A DNA stretch of 42,308 bases, from contig CANTEO010000017.1 of assembly GCA_947652855.1 (NCBI GenBank), positions 1 through 42,308 of the forward strand, in the 5' to 3' direction. Positions 1-8,284 of this stretch are shown here, piece by piece (within the stretch, counting starts at the first letter, position 1; the number at the start of each line of letters is the position of its first letter). Position numbers and translations under genes: made by a program. This DNA is from an uncultured Roseburia sp. (GTDB taxonomy: Bacteria > Bacillota > Clostridia > Lachnospirales > Lachnospiraceae). The notes under the pieces are model-generated. The model was not told the origin of the DNA, searched no databases, and worked only from the letters and a program-made list of their open reading frames with translations.

Positions 1-483
1 GTTTCATTACTGGTGAAAACCCCTTACGAGGACTTAAAGGAAAATAAAACGGTAGTATTTAATCCACAAGGAGAACTCATATCAGAATATTTTAAGCATG
101 GACGTTCAATCGGAGAATTGTGCCAAAAAGGAGATGGAATGCTAAAAAGTTTTGATACAGAATATGGTAGAATTGCGCCGTTTATATGTTCTGATATGGC
201 ATTTTTGTCTAAAATACAGCAGGCAGGTAGAAATAATGTAGATATACTAATTGTTCCAGCTTCGGATTGGAAAGAAATGACATTATAAACTGCAAAGACA
301 GCGATTGTGCGTGGAGTTGAAAATGGAAGTTTTACTCTTTATTCGTATATTGGAAATCTATTTGTATATCTGTGTAATTTATTAAAGCTGTTTTCAATAT
401 GCTTTTGGAAATCTAAAATTTATCCTTTTTTACCGTGTAATTTGATGATTAACTCGTTAAAAATCAGTGAACGAAAGACCTGA
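1..483 (+). pseudogene. Interrupted Lnt/nitrilase-like carbon-nitrogen hydrolase, 5' end off window
   Basis: The frame is open from base 1 and therefore starts outside the window. It reads as the C-terminal part of a nitrilase-fold domain like that of apolipoprotein N-acyltransferase (Lnt): there is a FNPQGE stretch, a candidate catalytic cysteine in FICSDM, and a VDILIVPASDW stretch. A TAA at 286-288 interrupts it. The same frame then continues without a stop to 481-483 and first reads TAKTAIVRGVENG, which fits the RAIENG region expected next in this family. A single nonsense change (for example CAA to TAA) is the simplest explanation. After that the frame becomes hydrophobic and no longer matches the family, so the 3' end may also be rearranged. 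The DNA is visibly AT-rich compared with what follows. The family call is fairly safe; the Lnt subfamily is inference. Confidence 0.6.
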
Positions 484-1186
484 ATATATGGTGATTCCGG
501 TACCACTCCGTATAGACACGGTTTAACGTAAAGGAAAGGATCGCCAGGATATTCGCACGCAGCGTCGCGTCCGGCCAGGTCGCATAGATTTCACTCGAAG
601 CCACATTCTTGATATAATCCTTATACGTCACATAGTAATCCCTGGCCGTGCTGTCCGTGGGTACGCCGTCATGGACAATGACATATTCCGGCACGACGAC
701 GCGGCTTAAGACAATCTCCCCCGTCTCTTCCAGCGGCTTTATCTCATCTTCCGGGATCTTGGGAGGAAAGTTGCCAAACAAGGTGTTTGCCGGAATGACT
801 ATATTGTCGATCGGGTTGATGTCCGACTCCTGCGGCACAAGCCGCACCCTCTGCACCGACGTTTCCCCCGACAGCACCTGAATGCCGGACACATTTACCG
901 GGATAAAGCCTTTCGCCGTCACCTGAATGGTATACTCCGCATAAGGCTGCTGCTCAGAAGGCGCCATGCTGTACTCCAACGGCGGCGTGCGAAGCTCAAT
1001 CGGCTCCGTCTGGCCGGAAGAATTGGTCGTCACTTCTTCAATCGGCCCCTCCGGATCCCCGGTATAGGAGATGCTTACCTTAGCGTCCTCTATGGGAAGC
1101 CTGCCGGAAGGCGTCTCTACATTTACCTGCAGCCTCCCTTCATCTGGCGTGTCATTTTGCAGATATCTGATATTTTGTTTTGACAT
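464..1186 (-). CDS. C-terminally truncated SleC-like spore cortex-lytic protein
   Basis: The 240-residue product resembles the N-terminal half of Clostridial SleC-type cortex-lytic proteins, which degrade spore peptidoglycan during germination. Residues about 17-120 form a beta-rich, carboxypeptidase-regulatory-like segment. Residues about 160-230 carry the characteristic VPEYVIVHDG, YKDYIKNVASSEIY and ILSFTLNRVYTEWYR blocks. In intact family members the last block runs into a GYDFxIT-type continuation and then peptidoglycan-binding and catalytic parts. Here similarity stops after EWYR (base ~497) and nine unrelated residues lead to the stop, so the gene is cut by a junction with AT-rich DNA. 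The ATG is preceded by GAGG at a suitable distance. It is unlikely to be a functional lytic enzyme. Family recognition is from memory of conserved blocks. Confidence 0.65.
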   Translation of the reverse strand: MSKQNIRYLQNDTPDEGRLQVNVETPSGRLPIEDAKVSISYTGDPEGPIEEVTTNSSGQTEPIELRTPPLEYSMAPSEQQPYAEYTIQVTAKGFIPVNVSGIQVLSGETSVQRVRLVPQESDINPIDNIVIPANTLFGNFPPKIPEDEIKPLEETGEIVLSRVVVPEYVIVHDGVPTDSTARDYYVTYKDYIKNVASSEIYATWPDATLRANILAILSFTLNRVYTEWYRNHHIFRSFVH

Positions 1187-1214
1187 ACAGATTCCTCATA
1201 CTGCTTCTTGACAT

Positions 1215-1241
1215 TAGTATATGCAGGCGCCCTCCGTTTGT
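1215..1241 (-). promoter_or_regulatory. Possible sigma-K-type promoter for the SleC-like gene
   Basis: On the minus strand, CATATACTA (1215-1223) fits the sigma-K -10 form CATAnnnTA, and an AC lies 16 bases upstream (1240-1241), close to the expected AC-N17 spacing. Late mother-cell control would suit a spore protein. The motif is short and could occur by chance. Confidence 0.25.
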
Positions 1242-1291
1242 GCGCAAAATCACTATGCTTTCCTATCAAAAAGACAGCCGCCTATGCCCTC

Positions 1292-2284
1292 CTAAAGCCG
1301 GGTGACGGCATACGCGAACCCTTTCAGAAGGCGCACGCGGCTCAATTTCACAAACAGCCAGATCGCGGCCCTGTAATACAGCGGGAGCTCCTTTGAGCGA
1401 AACAGGCCCACATAGGGATTTTTCCCATATCTGGGAAAATATGCCGAAAGCTCCTTCGCGGCATAGGCGCAGAACGCGGCCACGTCCTCTTTCGCCGCCT
1501 TTCTGCAATATAAGAACAAAAATCCCGTAAAAAAATGCAAAACCTCAAACTCCAGCGCTTCCTTGCAAACGCCCTCCTGCGCCAAGGCATTCGAAATCGC
1601 CGCGTCCAGCTCCTCAAATGGAAAACGGCTCTTCTTCACAGCCGATGACGACATGGTGCTGTTTGGGTTCTGCACATAATTATACCCAATATAAGAAATT
1701 GCCTTTACATTGCGCCCTAAGAATTTTGCAGAAATGGAAAACGGGACGTCCTCATACAATTTCCCCTCCGGGAACCGGATCGACTGCTCCAGCAAAAACT
1801 CCCTGCGGAACAGTTTCGACCAAACGACAAAAATGCCGGCGCGCCCAAAATCGCTGACATTGGAAAACGGAGACACATCAACGCTTGAGAGGACTGTCCC
1901 GTCCTCTTTTATGACGCGGTATCCGCTGTTTACCACATCAGAGCCGTATTTTTTTGCCGTCTCATATAATTTCTCCAGATAATCCGCGTCCAGATAGTCG
2001 TCGCTGTCCACAAACGCAAGGTATTCCCCATTTGCCTGCCGGATGCCAAAATTCCTGGCATATGCCTGCCCATGGTTCGAATCGGAAAAATACCGGATGG
2101 TTAATTTGCTTTGAGCCATATATTCCTTGATGGCCCGCTCTGTCCCATCCGTGCTGCCATCATTGATTAACAGCACTTCCATATTCTGATGCGTCTGCCC
2201 CTCCAAAGACCGAAGGCATCCCAAAATATGCTCCTTTGCGTTATAAATCGGGATCACCACGGATATTTGCCTTGATGCGTCCAT
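1292..2284 (-). CDS. Family 2 glycosyltransferase
   Basis: A GT-A fold, inverting glycosyltransferase that would move a sugar from a nucleotide donor to an envelope polysaccharide or glycolipid on the cytoplasmic side of the membrane. The N-terminus has the GT2 hallmarks: VVIPIYNA, INDGSTDGT, and the metal-binding DxD-like VDSDDYLD at about residue 90. A further acidic EDVPF block follows at about residue 180. The C-terminal ~100 residues are variable, as in other members that recognise different acceptors. An ATG at 2308 is in frame, but AAAGGAG sits seven bases before the ATG at 2284, so the shorter 330-residue form starting MDASRQ is preferred. It lies 27 bases or more downstream of the secreted protein gene and could share its transcript. 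Donor and acceptor cannot be read from sequence. Confidence 0.85.
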   Translation of the reverse strand: MDASRQISVVIPIYNAKEHILGCLRSLEGQTHQNMEVLLINDGSTDGTERAIKEYMAQSKLTIRYFSDSNHGQAYARNFGIRQANGEYLAFVDSDDYLDADYLEKLYETAKKYGSDVVNSGYRVIKEDGTVLSSVDVSPFSNVSDFGRAGIFVVWSKLFRREFLLEQSIRFPEGKLYEDVPFSISAKFLGRNVKAISYIGYNYVQNPNSTMSSSAVKKSRFPFEELDAAISNALAQEGVCKEALEFEVLHFFTGFLFLYCRKAAKEDVAAFCAYAAKELSAYFPRYGKNPYVGLFRSKELPLYYRAAIWLFVKLSRVRLLKGFAYAVTRL

Positions 2285-2335
2285 TCCATTCTCCTTTTCC
2301 AATGACATTCGCTTTTCCCTATCCCAGTTCAGGGA

Positions 2336-3688
2336 TCAATAAAACACGCAGACCGCAGAGACCTCGCCATATCTGCTGTCCCAGTCCCCGCCGCCCGGAA
2401 GGTTCGAGATCTTGCCGTAAAGCGCGATGCTGCCGTCTTTTCTGTCCTTGATCTTTAACGTCTTATTCGTAATATGCCTTCCTACCGCCCATTTCCTGTT
2501 TTCATCAAACTTCCCGTTCACCTTGCAGCGGATGTTGGAAAACACGGCTTTCACCGTATCGCCGTTTAACCTGGCGGAGCCTTCCACGCGAAGCGTGATC
2601 GGGTCGCTTGCCTTAATTTTTTTCCAGGCAAGGTTCGGGTTATAAAAGCTGGCCGTTTTTTTATAGTTCAAATACACACTGCCCCTGCCCTTCCTATCCA
2701 GGGTCATCATCAGATGATAGCTCTTCCCCTGCTTAAGCGACTGCGCCGACGGCCGAAAATACGACTGCCCGCCGCTGTAATTGCCCGCCACGTTTTCAAT
2801 CAGCGGCACCGTCCTGCCCGTATAGGGGAGCGCGGCATACCTGTCATATTGAATCCCATACGACACCGCCGACTTTGACGTCCCCATCACCAGCTTGGCG
2901 TGGTATCCTGTCCCGGAGCCTGACAACGCGACGTCCGCCTCAATCGCCATCATGGATTTTGTGTTCGAAATCGTGCTGACCTTCCTTAGCCTCGCCTTCG
3001 TCTTTGCGGTCACTTTTGTCCACTCGCTGTAAATGGGCGCGCCGCCCGAATTAGAAAAGCTGCGCATCCTGACATAATGCGTCTTCCCCGGAACAGTATT
3101 GACAAGCTCCGCGCTCTTTACGCCCTGCTCCACGATTTTTTTCCTGATTTTTTTATCCCTGTTAAACCTCCGGTTCACGGAATACTGTATCTCATAGCCG
3201 TCTGCGCCCGCAACCGGCTGAAATTTCACCTTGACTGTGCCAGGCGTCGCCCGCTTCACCTGCCTCACCTTTGGCTTTGCAATCTCCCACTGCGCATATA
3301 AGACGACCTTTTTTTTGTAATTTTGCGGCGTCACAAATTGCATGGCTTCCGCCTGATCCTCATAGCTTTTGCCAGAGCCGTCTTTTTTCGTGTTCCATCC
3401 CAAAAACGTGCAGCCTTCCCTGTAAAATCCATTTGGGGTCAGCCTGGCCTCCTTTTGATCCGAGCTGACTTTAAGGGCTGCCATGACGCCTGCGCCCCCA
3501 TTGGCCCGAAACAGGATTTTGGCCTGATAAGCCGCAGCGCCAAACGGACCGTCCGGCGTGGCGCCTGGGGCGGCCGGCGTAACCGCCATGTCCTCCGGCT
3601 GGACGGTCAACGACTCCACAGCACGGACGGGATATGCAAAAATGAGCAGGGTCAAAAAAAACGCCAACAATGTCATTCCTTTTCTCAT
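2336..3688 (-). CDS. Secreted InlB-repeat / fibronectin-type protein with beta-sandwich C-terminus
   Basis: An exported 450-residue protein of unknown function. Residues 1-23 are a clear signal peptide (basic MRKG, hydrophobic core, cleavage near VRAVES). Residues ~55-133 form an InlB B-repeat (Listeria-Bacteroides repeat) with the typical FRANGG, FLGWNTKKDGSG and LYAQWE marks. Residues ~135-230 are a fibronectin type III-like domain (PGTVKVKF, GYEIQYS, YVRMRSF). Residues ~232-450 look like a beta-sandwich, perhaps LamG/concanavalin-like, with LRVEGSARLNGDTV and FSNIRCKVNGK. There is no LPXTG sorting signal, so attachment to the surface, if any, is non-covalent. It probably binds glycan or protein outside the cell, which is inference from the modules. 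It may be transcribed together with the downstream glycosyltransferase. Confidence 0.75.
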   Translation of the reverse strand: MRKGMTLLAFFLTLLIFAYPVRAVESLTVQPEDMAVTPAAPGATPDGPFGAAAYQAKILFRANGGAGVMAALKVSSDQKEARLTPNGFYREGCTFLGWNTKKDGSGKSYEDQAEAMQFVTPQNYKKKVVLYAQWEIAKPKVRQVKRATPGTVKVKFQPVAGADGYEIQYSVNRRFNRDKKIRKKIVEQGVKSAELVNTVPGKTHYVRMRSFSNSGGAPIYSEWTKVTAKTKARLRKVSTISNTKSMMAIEADVALSGSGTGYHAKLVMGTSKSAVSYGIQYDRYAALPYTGRTVPLIENVAGNYSGGQSYFRPSAQSLKQGKSYHLMMTLDRKGRGSVYLNYKKTASFYNPNLAWKKIKASDPITLRVEGSARLNGDTVKAVFSNIRCKVNGKFDENRKWAVGRHITNKTLKIKDRKDGSIALYGKISNLPGGGDWDSRYGEVSAVCVFY

Positions 3689-3941
3689 ACGTATGCTTCC
3701 TCTTCCTTTCCTGTCTGATTTCCCAACAGGGTTATTCTACCATGTTTGCGCCGCAGTGGCAAGTTGGCCGGAGTCTTTTGGAACAACAAAGGCCGGGCAA
3801 AGCTTCTGCCACGCAAAACGTTCATATTTTATTCATGCTTCATTAAAAAAGTTTTCACTGCACGAACACGGTTTCTTCACTTCTTCCCACTATACTAAGA
3901 ATTGTAAAGAAAACAAACCAATATACATCTTTTAGTCCTCC
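3689..3941. other. Intergenic region upstream of the InlB-repeat protein
   Basis: About 250 bases without a credible gene. It should hold the promoter of the minus-strand secreted protein: a TATAGT lies near 3890-3895 on that strand, but no convincing -35 partner is visible. Short open frames here have no ribosome binding site and no recognisable product. Confidence 0.4.
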
Positions 3942-3967
3942 GCCAGGCAATAAAAAAATTGCCTGGC
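3942..3967 (-). terminator. Hairpin downstream of glnN
   Basis: A perfect 10-bp stem, GCCAGGCAAT (3942-3951) with ATTGCCTGGC (3958-3967), closes a six-base homopolymer loop about 50 bases past the glnN stop. A second GCCAGGC copy near 3990 on the minus strand could pair with the same arm. No T-run follows the stem on the glnN strand, so termination is plausible but not certain. Confidence 0.4.
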
Positions 3968-4015
3968 TTCCTCCCTGTCTGGGGGAACGCCTGGCAATTC
4001 TTTTCTTCCTTCTCC

Positions 4016-6139
4016 TTACACTTCAAAAATCAAGTCTCCATAGGACGGCATCGGCCACATTTCCTTATCAACCATCATCTCCAGCTGATCGACCGGAGTC
4101 CTAAGCTCATTCATTGCAGACATTACGGCATCCCTGTAAAAGACCGCCTGTTCCCTGCCTTCCTTCATGGACGCGCCCTGCCCCGTCACTTCGATCAGCC
4201 GCTTAAGCGCCGACTTCGTCTCTTTTAGCAAAGAGGAAACCTCATGCAGCAGCTCCGTCTGAACGCTGACGTCCGCGCCGCAGGCCGCCTTGACCGCATT
4301 GATGGAATTCGCAAGCGCCGTCGCATATTGAATCACCGCGGGGATGATCTGTTTGCCGGCAATGTCAATCATGGCCTTCGCTTCAATATTGATTTCTTTC
4401 GCATACGTCTCATACTCAATCTCCACGCGGGAATCCAGCTCTGCCCTTGTGAACACATTGAACTTCTCAAACAGCTTCACGGCTTTTTCCGTATTTAAGG
4501 CCGGTATCGCGTCCACCATGGACTTGATGTTGGGCAGCCCCCTGCGCTCCGCCTCCTCGACCCATTCTTCGGAATAGCCGTTGCCATTAAAGATGATCCT
4601 CTGATGCTCCGTAGCATTTTTCTTAATCAGGTCATGCAGCGCCGTCTCAAAATTCTCCGCGTTCTCCAAAACATCGCAAGCCTGGGCGAACGCCTCCGCC
4701 ACAATCGTATTTAACACCACATTTGACTGCGCAATGGAATCCTGAGAGCCGATCATTCGGAACTCAAATTTATTTCCAGTGAACGCAAAAGGAGACGTCC
4801 TGTTGCGGTCCGTCGCGTCCTTCATGAAATCCGGGAGCGTCTTCACGCCTGTCTCCAGCATACTCCCTGTAATGCTGTGGGTCGCCTCGCCCGTGCTGAT
4901 AAGCTGCTTTATCACATCCTCCAGCTGCTCGCCCAAAAAGACGGAAATTATTGCCGGAGGCGCCTCATTCGCGCCAAGCCTGTGGTCGTTGCCCACATCC
5001 GCCGCGGACTCCCGGAGCAGATCCGCATGGATGTCCACCGCCTTTAAAATGCTCGTCAGCACCAAAAGGAATTGAAAATTCTCATGCGGCGTCACGCCCG
5101 GATCCAATAGGTTGATGCCGTCATCCGTGATAAGCGACCAGTTATTGTGCTTTCCGGAGCCGTTCACGCCCGCAAACGGCTTCTCGTGAAGCAGGCACTG
5201 CAAGCCATGCCTCCCCGCCACCTTCTTTAACGTCTCCATCACAAGCTGGTTGTGATCTGCCGCCACGTTGGCCGACGCATAGATCGGCGCCAGCTCATGC
5301 TGAGCCGGGGCCACCTCGTTATGCTGCGTCTTCGCAGACACGCCTAACTTCCAAAGCTCTTTATTGACGTCCCTCATATAGGCCGCGATCCGCTCCCGGA
5401 TAGCCCCAAAATAATGATCGTCCATCTCCTGGCCCTTCGGCGGCATCGCCCCAAACAGCGTCCGTCCCGTAAAAATCAAGTCTTTTCGCTTTAAGTACGT
5501 TTGCCTGTCAACGATAAAATACTCCTGTTCCGGCCCTACCGAAGCAGTCACCTTTTTTGATGTCGTGTTGCCAAACAGCCGCAGCAAGCGCAGCGCCTGC
5601 GTATGAATCGCCTCCATGGAACGCAGCAGCGGCGTTTTCTGATCCAGCGCCTCCCCCGTATAGGAGCAGAACGCCGTCGGGACGCAAAGCGTGGCTCCTG
5701 CCGCATCCTGCCTGACAAACGCAGGGGACGTGCAGTCCCAGGCAGTGTATCCCCTCGCCTCAAACGTCGCCCGAAGGCCGCCCGAAGGAAATGAGGATGC
5801 ATCTGGCTCGCCTTTAATCAGCTCCTTCCCGGAAAAGCTCATCAGCGCTTTTCCGTTCTCCATAGGCGCCGTGATGAACGCGTCATGCTTCTCTGCCGTC
5901 ACGCCCGTCATAGGCTGGAACCAATGGGTGTAATGGGTCGCCCCTTTTTCAATGGCCCATTCCTTCATCTCATGCGCAATGACGTCCGCCGTCTCAAGAT
6001 CCAGTTCCTTTCCCTCGCGCAGCGTCTGCTTTAATTTCTGATACACTTTCTTTGGCAGGCGCTCCTGCATCACGGTGTCATTAAAGACATTTTCCCCAAA
6101 GATTTCGGCCACATTGTAATATTCCGAGCTTTTTTCCAT
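4016..6139 (-). CDS. glnN: Glutamine synthetase type III
   Basis: Makes glutamine from glutamate, ammonia and ATP in the cytoplasm, the main route of ammonium assimilation. The large size (707 residues) and the blocks are those of type III enzymes, not the ~450-residue GlnA: FGENVF near the N-terminus, GPEQEYF at about residue 200, ASANVAADHNQ at about 295 and NGSGKHNNW at about 327. The frame is open to 6202, but AGAGAGG stands about ten bases before the ATG at 6139 and family members start with a sequence like MEKSSEYYNVAEIFG, so that start is preferred. The gene is monocistronic: a promoter and a terminator-like hairpin lie upstream, and a hairpin lies downstream. Nitrogen control through the leader is inferred from that hairpin. 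Confidence 0.95.
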   Translation of the reverse strand: MEKSSEYYNVAEIFGENVFNDTVMQERLPKKVYQKLKQTLREGKELDLETADVIAHEMKEWAIEKGATHYTHWFQPMTGVTAEKHDAFITAPMENGKALMSFSGKELIKGEPDASSFPSGGLRATFEARGYTAWDCTSPAFVRQDAAGATLCVPTAFCSYTGEALDQKTPLLRSMEAIHTQALRLLRLFGNTTSKKVTASVGPEQEYFIVDRQTYLKRKDLIFTGRTLFGAMPPKGQEMDDHYFGAIRERIAAYMRDVNKELWKLGVSAKTQHNEVAPAQHELAPIYASANVAADHNQLVMETLKKVAGRHGLQCLLHEKPFAGVNGSGKHNNWSLITDDGINLLDPGVTPHENFQFLLVLTSILKAVDIHADLLRESAADVGNDHRLGANEAPPAIISVFLGEQLEDVIKQLISTGEATHSITGSMLETGVKTLPDFMKDATDRNRTSPFAFTGNKFEFRMIGSQDSIAQSNVVLNTIVAEAFAQACDVLENAENFETALHDLIKKNATEHQRIIFNGNGYSEEWVEEAERRGLPNIKSMVDAIPALNTEKAVKLFEKFNVFTRAELDSRVEIEYETYAKEINIEAKAMIDIAGKQIIPAVIQYATALANSINAVKAACGADVSVQTELLHEVSSLLKETKSALKRLIEVTGQGASMKEGREQAVFYRDAVMSAMNELRTPVDQLEMMVDKEMWPMPSYGDLIFEV

Positions 6140-6213
6140 ATCCAAACATCCTCTCTTTCTATCAAAAGATCTCTCTGTGCCGCTTTCCATAAAACGCCGC
6201 ATTCACAAAATAA

Positions 6214-6238
6214 GGGCATTCCAACTAGTGGAACACCC
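6214..6238 (-). promoter_or_regulatory. Terminator-like hairpin in the glnN leader (candidate attenuator)
   Basis: On the minus strand GGGTGTTCCA pairs with TTGGAATGCCC around a small loop: a 10-bp stem with two G-U pairs, followed directly by TTATTTT. Read on the plus strand the same two positions become mismatches, which argues that the RNA is made in the glnN direction. It sits about 75 bases before the glnN ATG and after the predicted promoter, so it would stop transcription unless read through. This is the usual arrangement of a leader attenuator. Confidence 0.5.
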
Positions 6239-6275
6239 TTGTTTTCATCCATGCAGCCTCGTTTTATCTGTCTTT

Positions 6276-6304
6276 AAAATACACCAAATTTTTGCAGAAT
6301 GCAA
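6276..6304 (-). promoter_or_regulatory. Predicted glnN promoter
   Basis: Minus strand TTGCAT (6299-6304), a 17-base spacer and TATTTT (6276-6281), each hexamer matching four of six consensus positions. Transcription would begin near 6268, giving a leader of about 130 bases that includes the hairpin at 6214-6238. Confidence 0.45.
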
Positions 6305-6390
6305 TTCCTTTTTTCACTTTTTCCGTTTTACACAAGATTCCATCTTAAATTTTCAAATTTTTAGTGAATATTACGCGCCTTGTAAAGCAA

Positions 6391-6443
6391 CAGCAGTCCA
6401 GGCAGAGCTGCGCGCCTACTGCGCCAGCCTGCCTGAACTGCTG
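6391..6443 (-). terminator. Terminator downstream of fba
   Basis: A 15-bp stem (6391-6405 with 6429-6443, one G-U type mismatch) with a 23-base loop lies 23 bases beyond the fba stop on the minus strand and is followed by TTGCTTT. It is the only strong hairpin between fba and glnN. Confidence 0.6.
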
Positions 6444-6466
6444 TCAAATCACTGCAAGTAAACGGC

Positions 6467-7330
6467 TTACGCCTTGCCGACAGAGCCGAACAGCTCCATC
6501 TTCTCCTTCACTGTCGCCTTGATCGCCTCTGCGCCCGGAGCCAAAAGCTTACGCGGGTCAAAGCCCTTGCCTTCCAAATCCTTGCCGGCCTCGATGTATT
6601 TACGCGTCGCGTCCGCAAAAGAAAGCTGGCACTCTGTATTTACGTTGATCTTCGCCACGCCAAGGGAGATCGCTTTCTTAATCATGTCTTCCGGGATGCC
6701 CGTGCCGCCATGAAGCACCAAAGGCATATCGCCTGTCAGCTTCTGGATCGCGTCCAACGTCTCAAAGCTAAGGCCCGCCCAATTCGCCGGGTATTTGCCA
6801 TGGATGTTGCCGATGCCTGCGGCAAGCATGTCTATGCCAAGATCTGCAATCGACTTGCATTCCTGCGGATCCGCGCACTCGCCCATGCCCACGACGCCGT
6901 CTTCCTCGCCGCCGATGGAGCCGACTTCCGCTTCGATGGAAAGCCCCTTGTCATGCGCCAGCTGCACCAGCTCCTTCGTCTTCGCGACATTCTCATCAAT
7001 CGGATAATGGGAGCCGTCGAACATGATGGAGGAGAACCCTGCCTCAACGCATTTCAAGCATCCTTCATAGGAGCCATGATCCAAATGCAAAGCGACCGGA
7101 ACCGTGATGCCAAGCTCCTCAATCATTGCCTTCACCATTTCAGCAACCGTCTTAAAGCCTGTCATATATTTCCCTGCGCCCTCGGACACGCCAAGGATGA
7201 CCGGAGAATTCTGCTCCTGAGCGGTAAGCAGGATGGACTTTGTCCACTCCAGGTTGTTGATGTTGAACTGTCCAACCGCATAATGGCCGGCTTTTGCTTT
7301 GTCAAGCATTTCTTTTGCAGATACTAACAT
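6467..7330 (-). CDS. fba: Class II fructose-1,6-bisphosphate aldolase
   Basis: Zinc-dependent aldolase that splits fructose-1,6-bisphosphate into dihydroxyacetone phosphate and glyceraldehyde-3-phosphate in glycolysis, and runs in reverse in gluconeogenesis. The 287-residue length is normal. Visible family marks are GQFNINN near residue 20, the LHLDHG block with the catalytic Asp and zinc His at about residue 83, the EAEVGSIGG block at about 132, NIHGKYP at about 178 (zinc His), VLHGGTG at about 206 (zinc His) and INVNTE at about 230. It lies 66 bases downstream of the diacylglycerol-kinase-like gene, on the same strand. A TATACT at about 7363-7368 on the minus strand may be a -10 box, so it can be expressed on its own. 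The operon distal to hprK, rapZ and whiA feeds into the same carbon theme. Confidence 0.95.
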   Translation of the reverse strand: MLVSAKEMLDKAKAGHYAVGQFNINNLEWTKSILLTAQEQNSPVILGVSEGAGKYMTGFKTVAEMVKAMIEELGITVPVALHLDHGSYEGCLKCVEAGFSSIMFDGSHYPIDENVAKTKELVQLAHDKGLSIEAEVGSIGGEEDGVVGMGECADPQECKSIADLGIDMLAAGIGNIHGKYPANWAGLSFETLDAIQKLTGDMPLVLHGGTGIPEDMIKKAISLGVAKINVNTECQLSFADATRKYIEAGKDLEGKGFDPRKLLAPGAEAIKATVKEKMELFGSVGKA

Positions 7331-7396
7331 ATTTATCTCTCCTTTTCTATTTTTTTCTAATAACAGTATAGCCTAATCTTTCCAAAAAAGAAACCC

Positions 7397-8284
7397 CTAA
7401 TTTTTCACGACAAGCTCCACCGCGCGCTGCATATTGCGGATCGACACATCCGTCACGCTGCCGCCAAATTCCCCGTCCAACGTCCAGGAGACCTCTTTTT
7501 TCGACCGAAACTGAATCCGGTCGCTCTTAAAGGAATAGATCAAATCCGTATCGTCGATTAAATTTGTCAGGGAGGCCAAAATAGCGTTCAAATCCACTAT
7601 GTTTTTGGGCATACGGATCAATGTGACTTCAAATTTCCCGTCATTTAACAGCACATTCTTGCCCGTCATGTTCTTAAAGCCGCCGACTGAATTGGAATTG
7701 GTAATCATGCCATAGATAAACTCGTCCTCAATGACCTGATCCCCATACTCCACGCGCATAGGGTACGACTGGATGTCATGCAGGCTTTTTGCGCCTTCCA
7801 AAATATAGGCCGCATGGCCCAGGATATTTTTCCACTGCTGGCTTGTCCGGTAAGAGACTGCGGTAAAAATGCCAAACGCCGCGACATAGACGAACGGCTT
7901 CTCATTGAACGTTCCCACGTCGCAGGCAAAGCGCCTCCCCGTGACCGCGATCTTCGCCGCCTTTATCATGTCCTTTGGAATCCGTAAGGAATTGGCAAAA
8001 TCATTCGTGCTGCCGGCCGGGATATAGCCAAGCGGGACTTCCTTCCCGGAAAGCAAAATCCCGCTGACCGTCTCATCAAGCGTCCCGTCCCCGCCGCTGC
8101 ATACAATCCGGTCAAACTCCCCCGCGCGCGCCCGCGCGACCCGCTTAGCGTCCCCCTTAAACTGCGTCGGATGCACCGTCACCTCATACCCGGCCTTCAC
8201 CATCAGATCCAAAATCTGCATCAGCTTATTTTTTATTTGCGCCTTCCCGGCATACGGGTTAAAGATAAATAATAGTCTACTCAT
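7397..8284 (-). CDS. Diacylglycerol/lipid kinase family protein (YegS/DgkB-like)
   Basis: A soluble lipid kinase of the DAGK catalytic-domain family, which phosphorylates diacylglycerol or a related lipid with ATP. In Gram-positive bacteria this recycles the diacylglycerol left by lipoteichoic acid synthesis back into phospholipid. The sequence shows the family FNPYAGK start, the SGGDGTLDE nucleotide-binding motif at about residue 64 and IPAGSTNDFA at about residue 91. The second beta-sandwich half follows to the end at residue 295. Its ATG overlaps the whiA stop by eight bases, so the two are almost certainly translationally coupled. Members also include sphingosine-kinase-like enzymes; the exact lipid is not determined here. 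Confidence 0.88.
   Translation of the reverse strand: MSRLLFIFNPYAGKAQIKNKLMQILDLMVKAGYEVTVHPTQFKGDAKRVARARAGEFDRIVCSGGDGTLDETVSGILLSGKEVPLGYIPAGSTNDFANSLRIPKDMIKAAKIAVTGRRFACDVGTFNEKPFVYVAAFGIFTAVSYRTSQQWKNILGHAAYILEGAKSLHDIQSYPMRVEYGDQVIEDEFIYGMITNSNSVGGFKNMTGKNVLLNDGKFEVTLIRMPKNIVDLNAILASLTNLIDDTDLIYSFKSDRIQFRSKKEVSWTLDGEFGGSVTDVSIRNMQRAVELVVKN

Noticed and set aside
6710..7327. 205-residue plus-strand open frame
   Set aside because: It is antisense to fba, which has full family motifs; no ribosome binding site and no recognisable protein.
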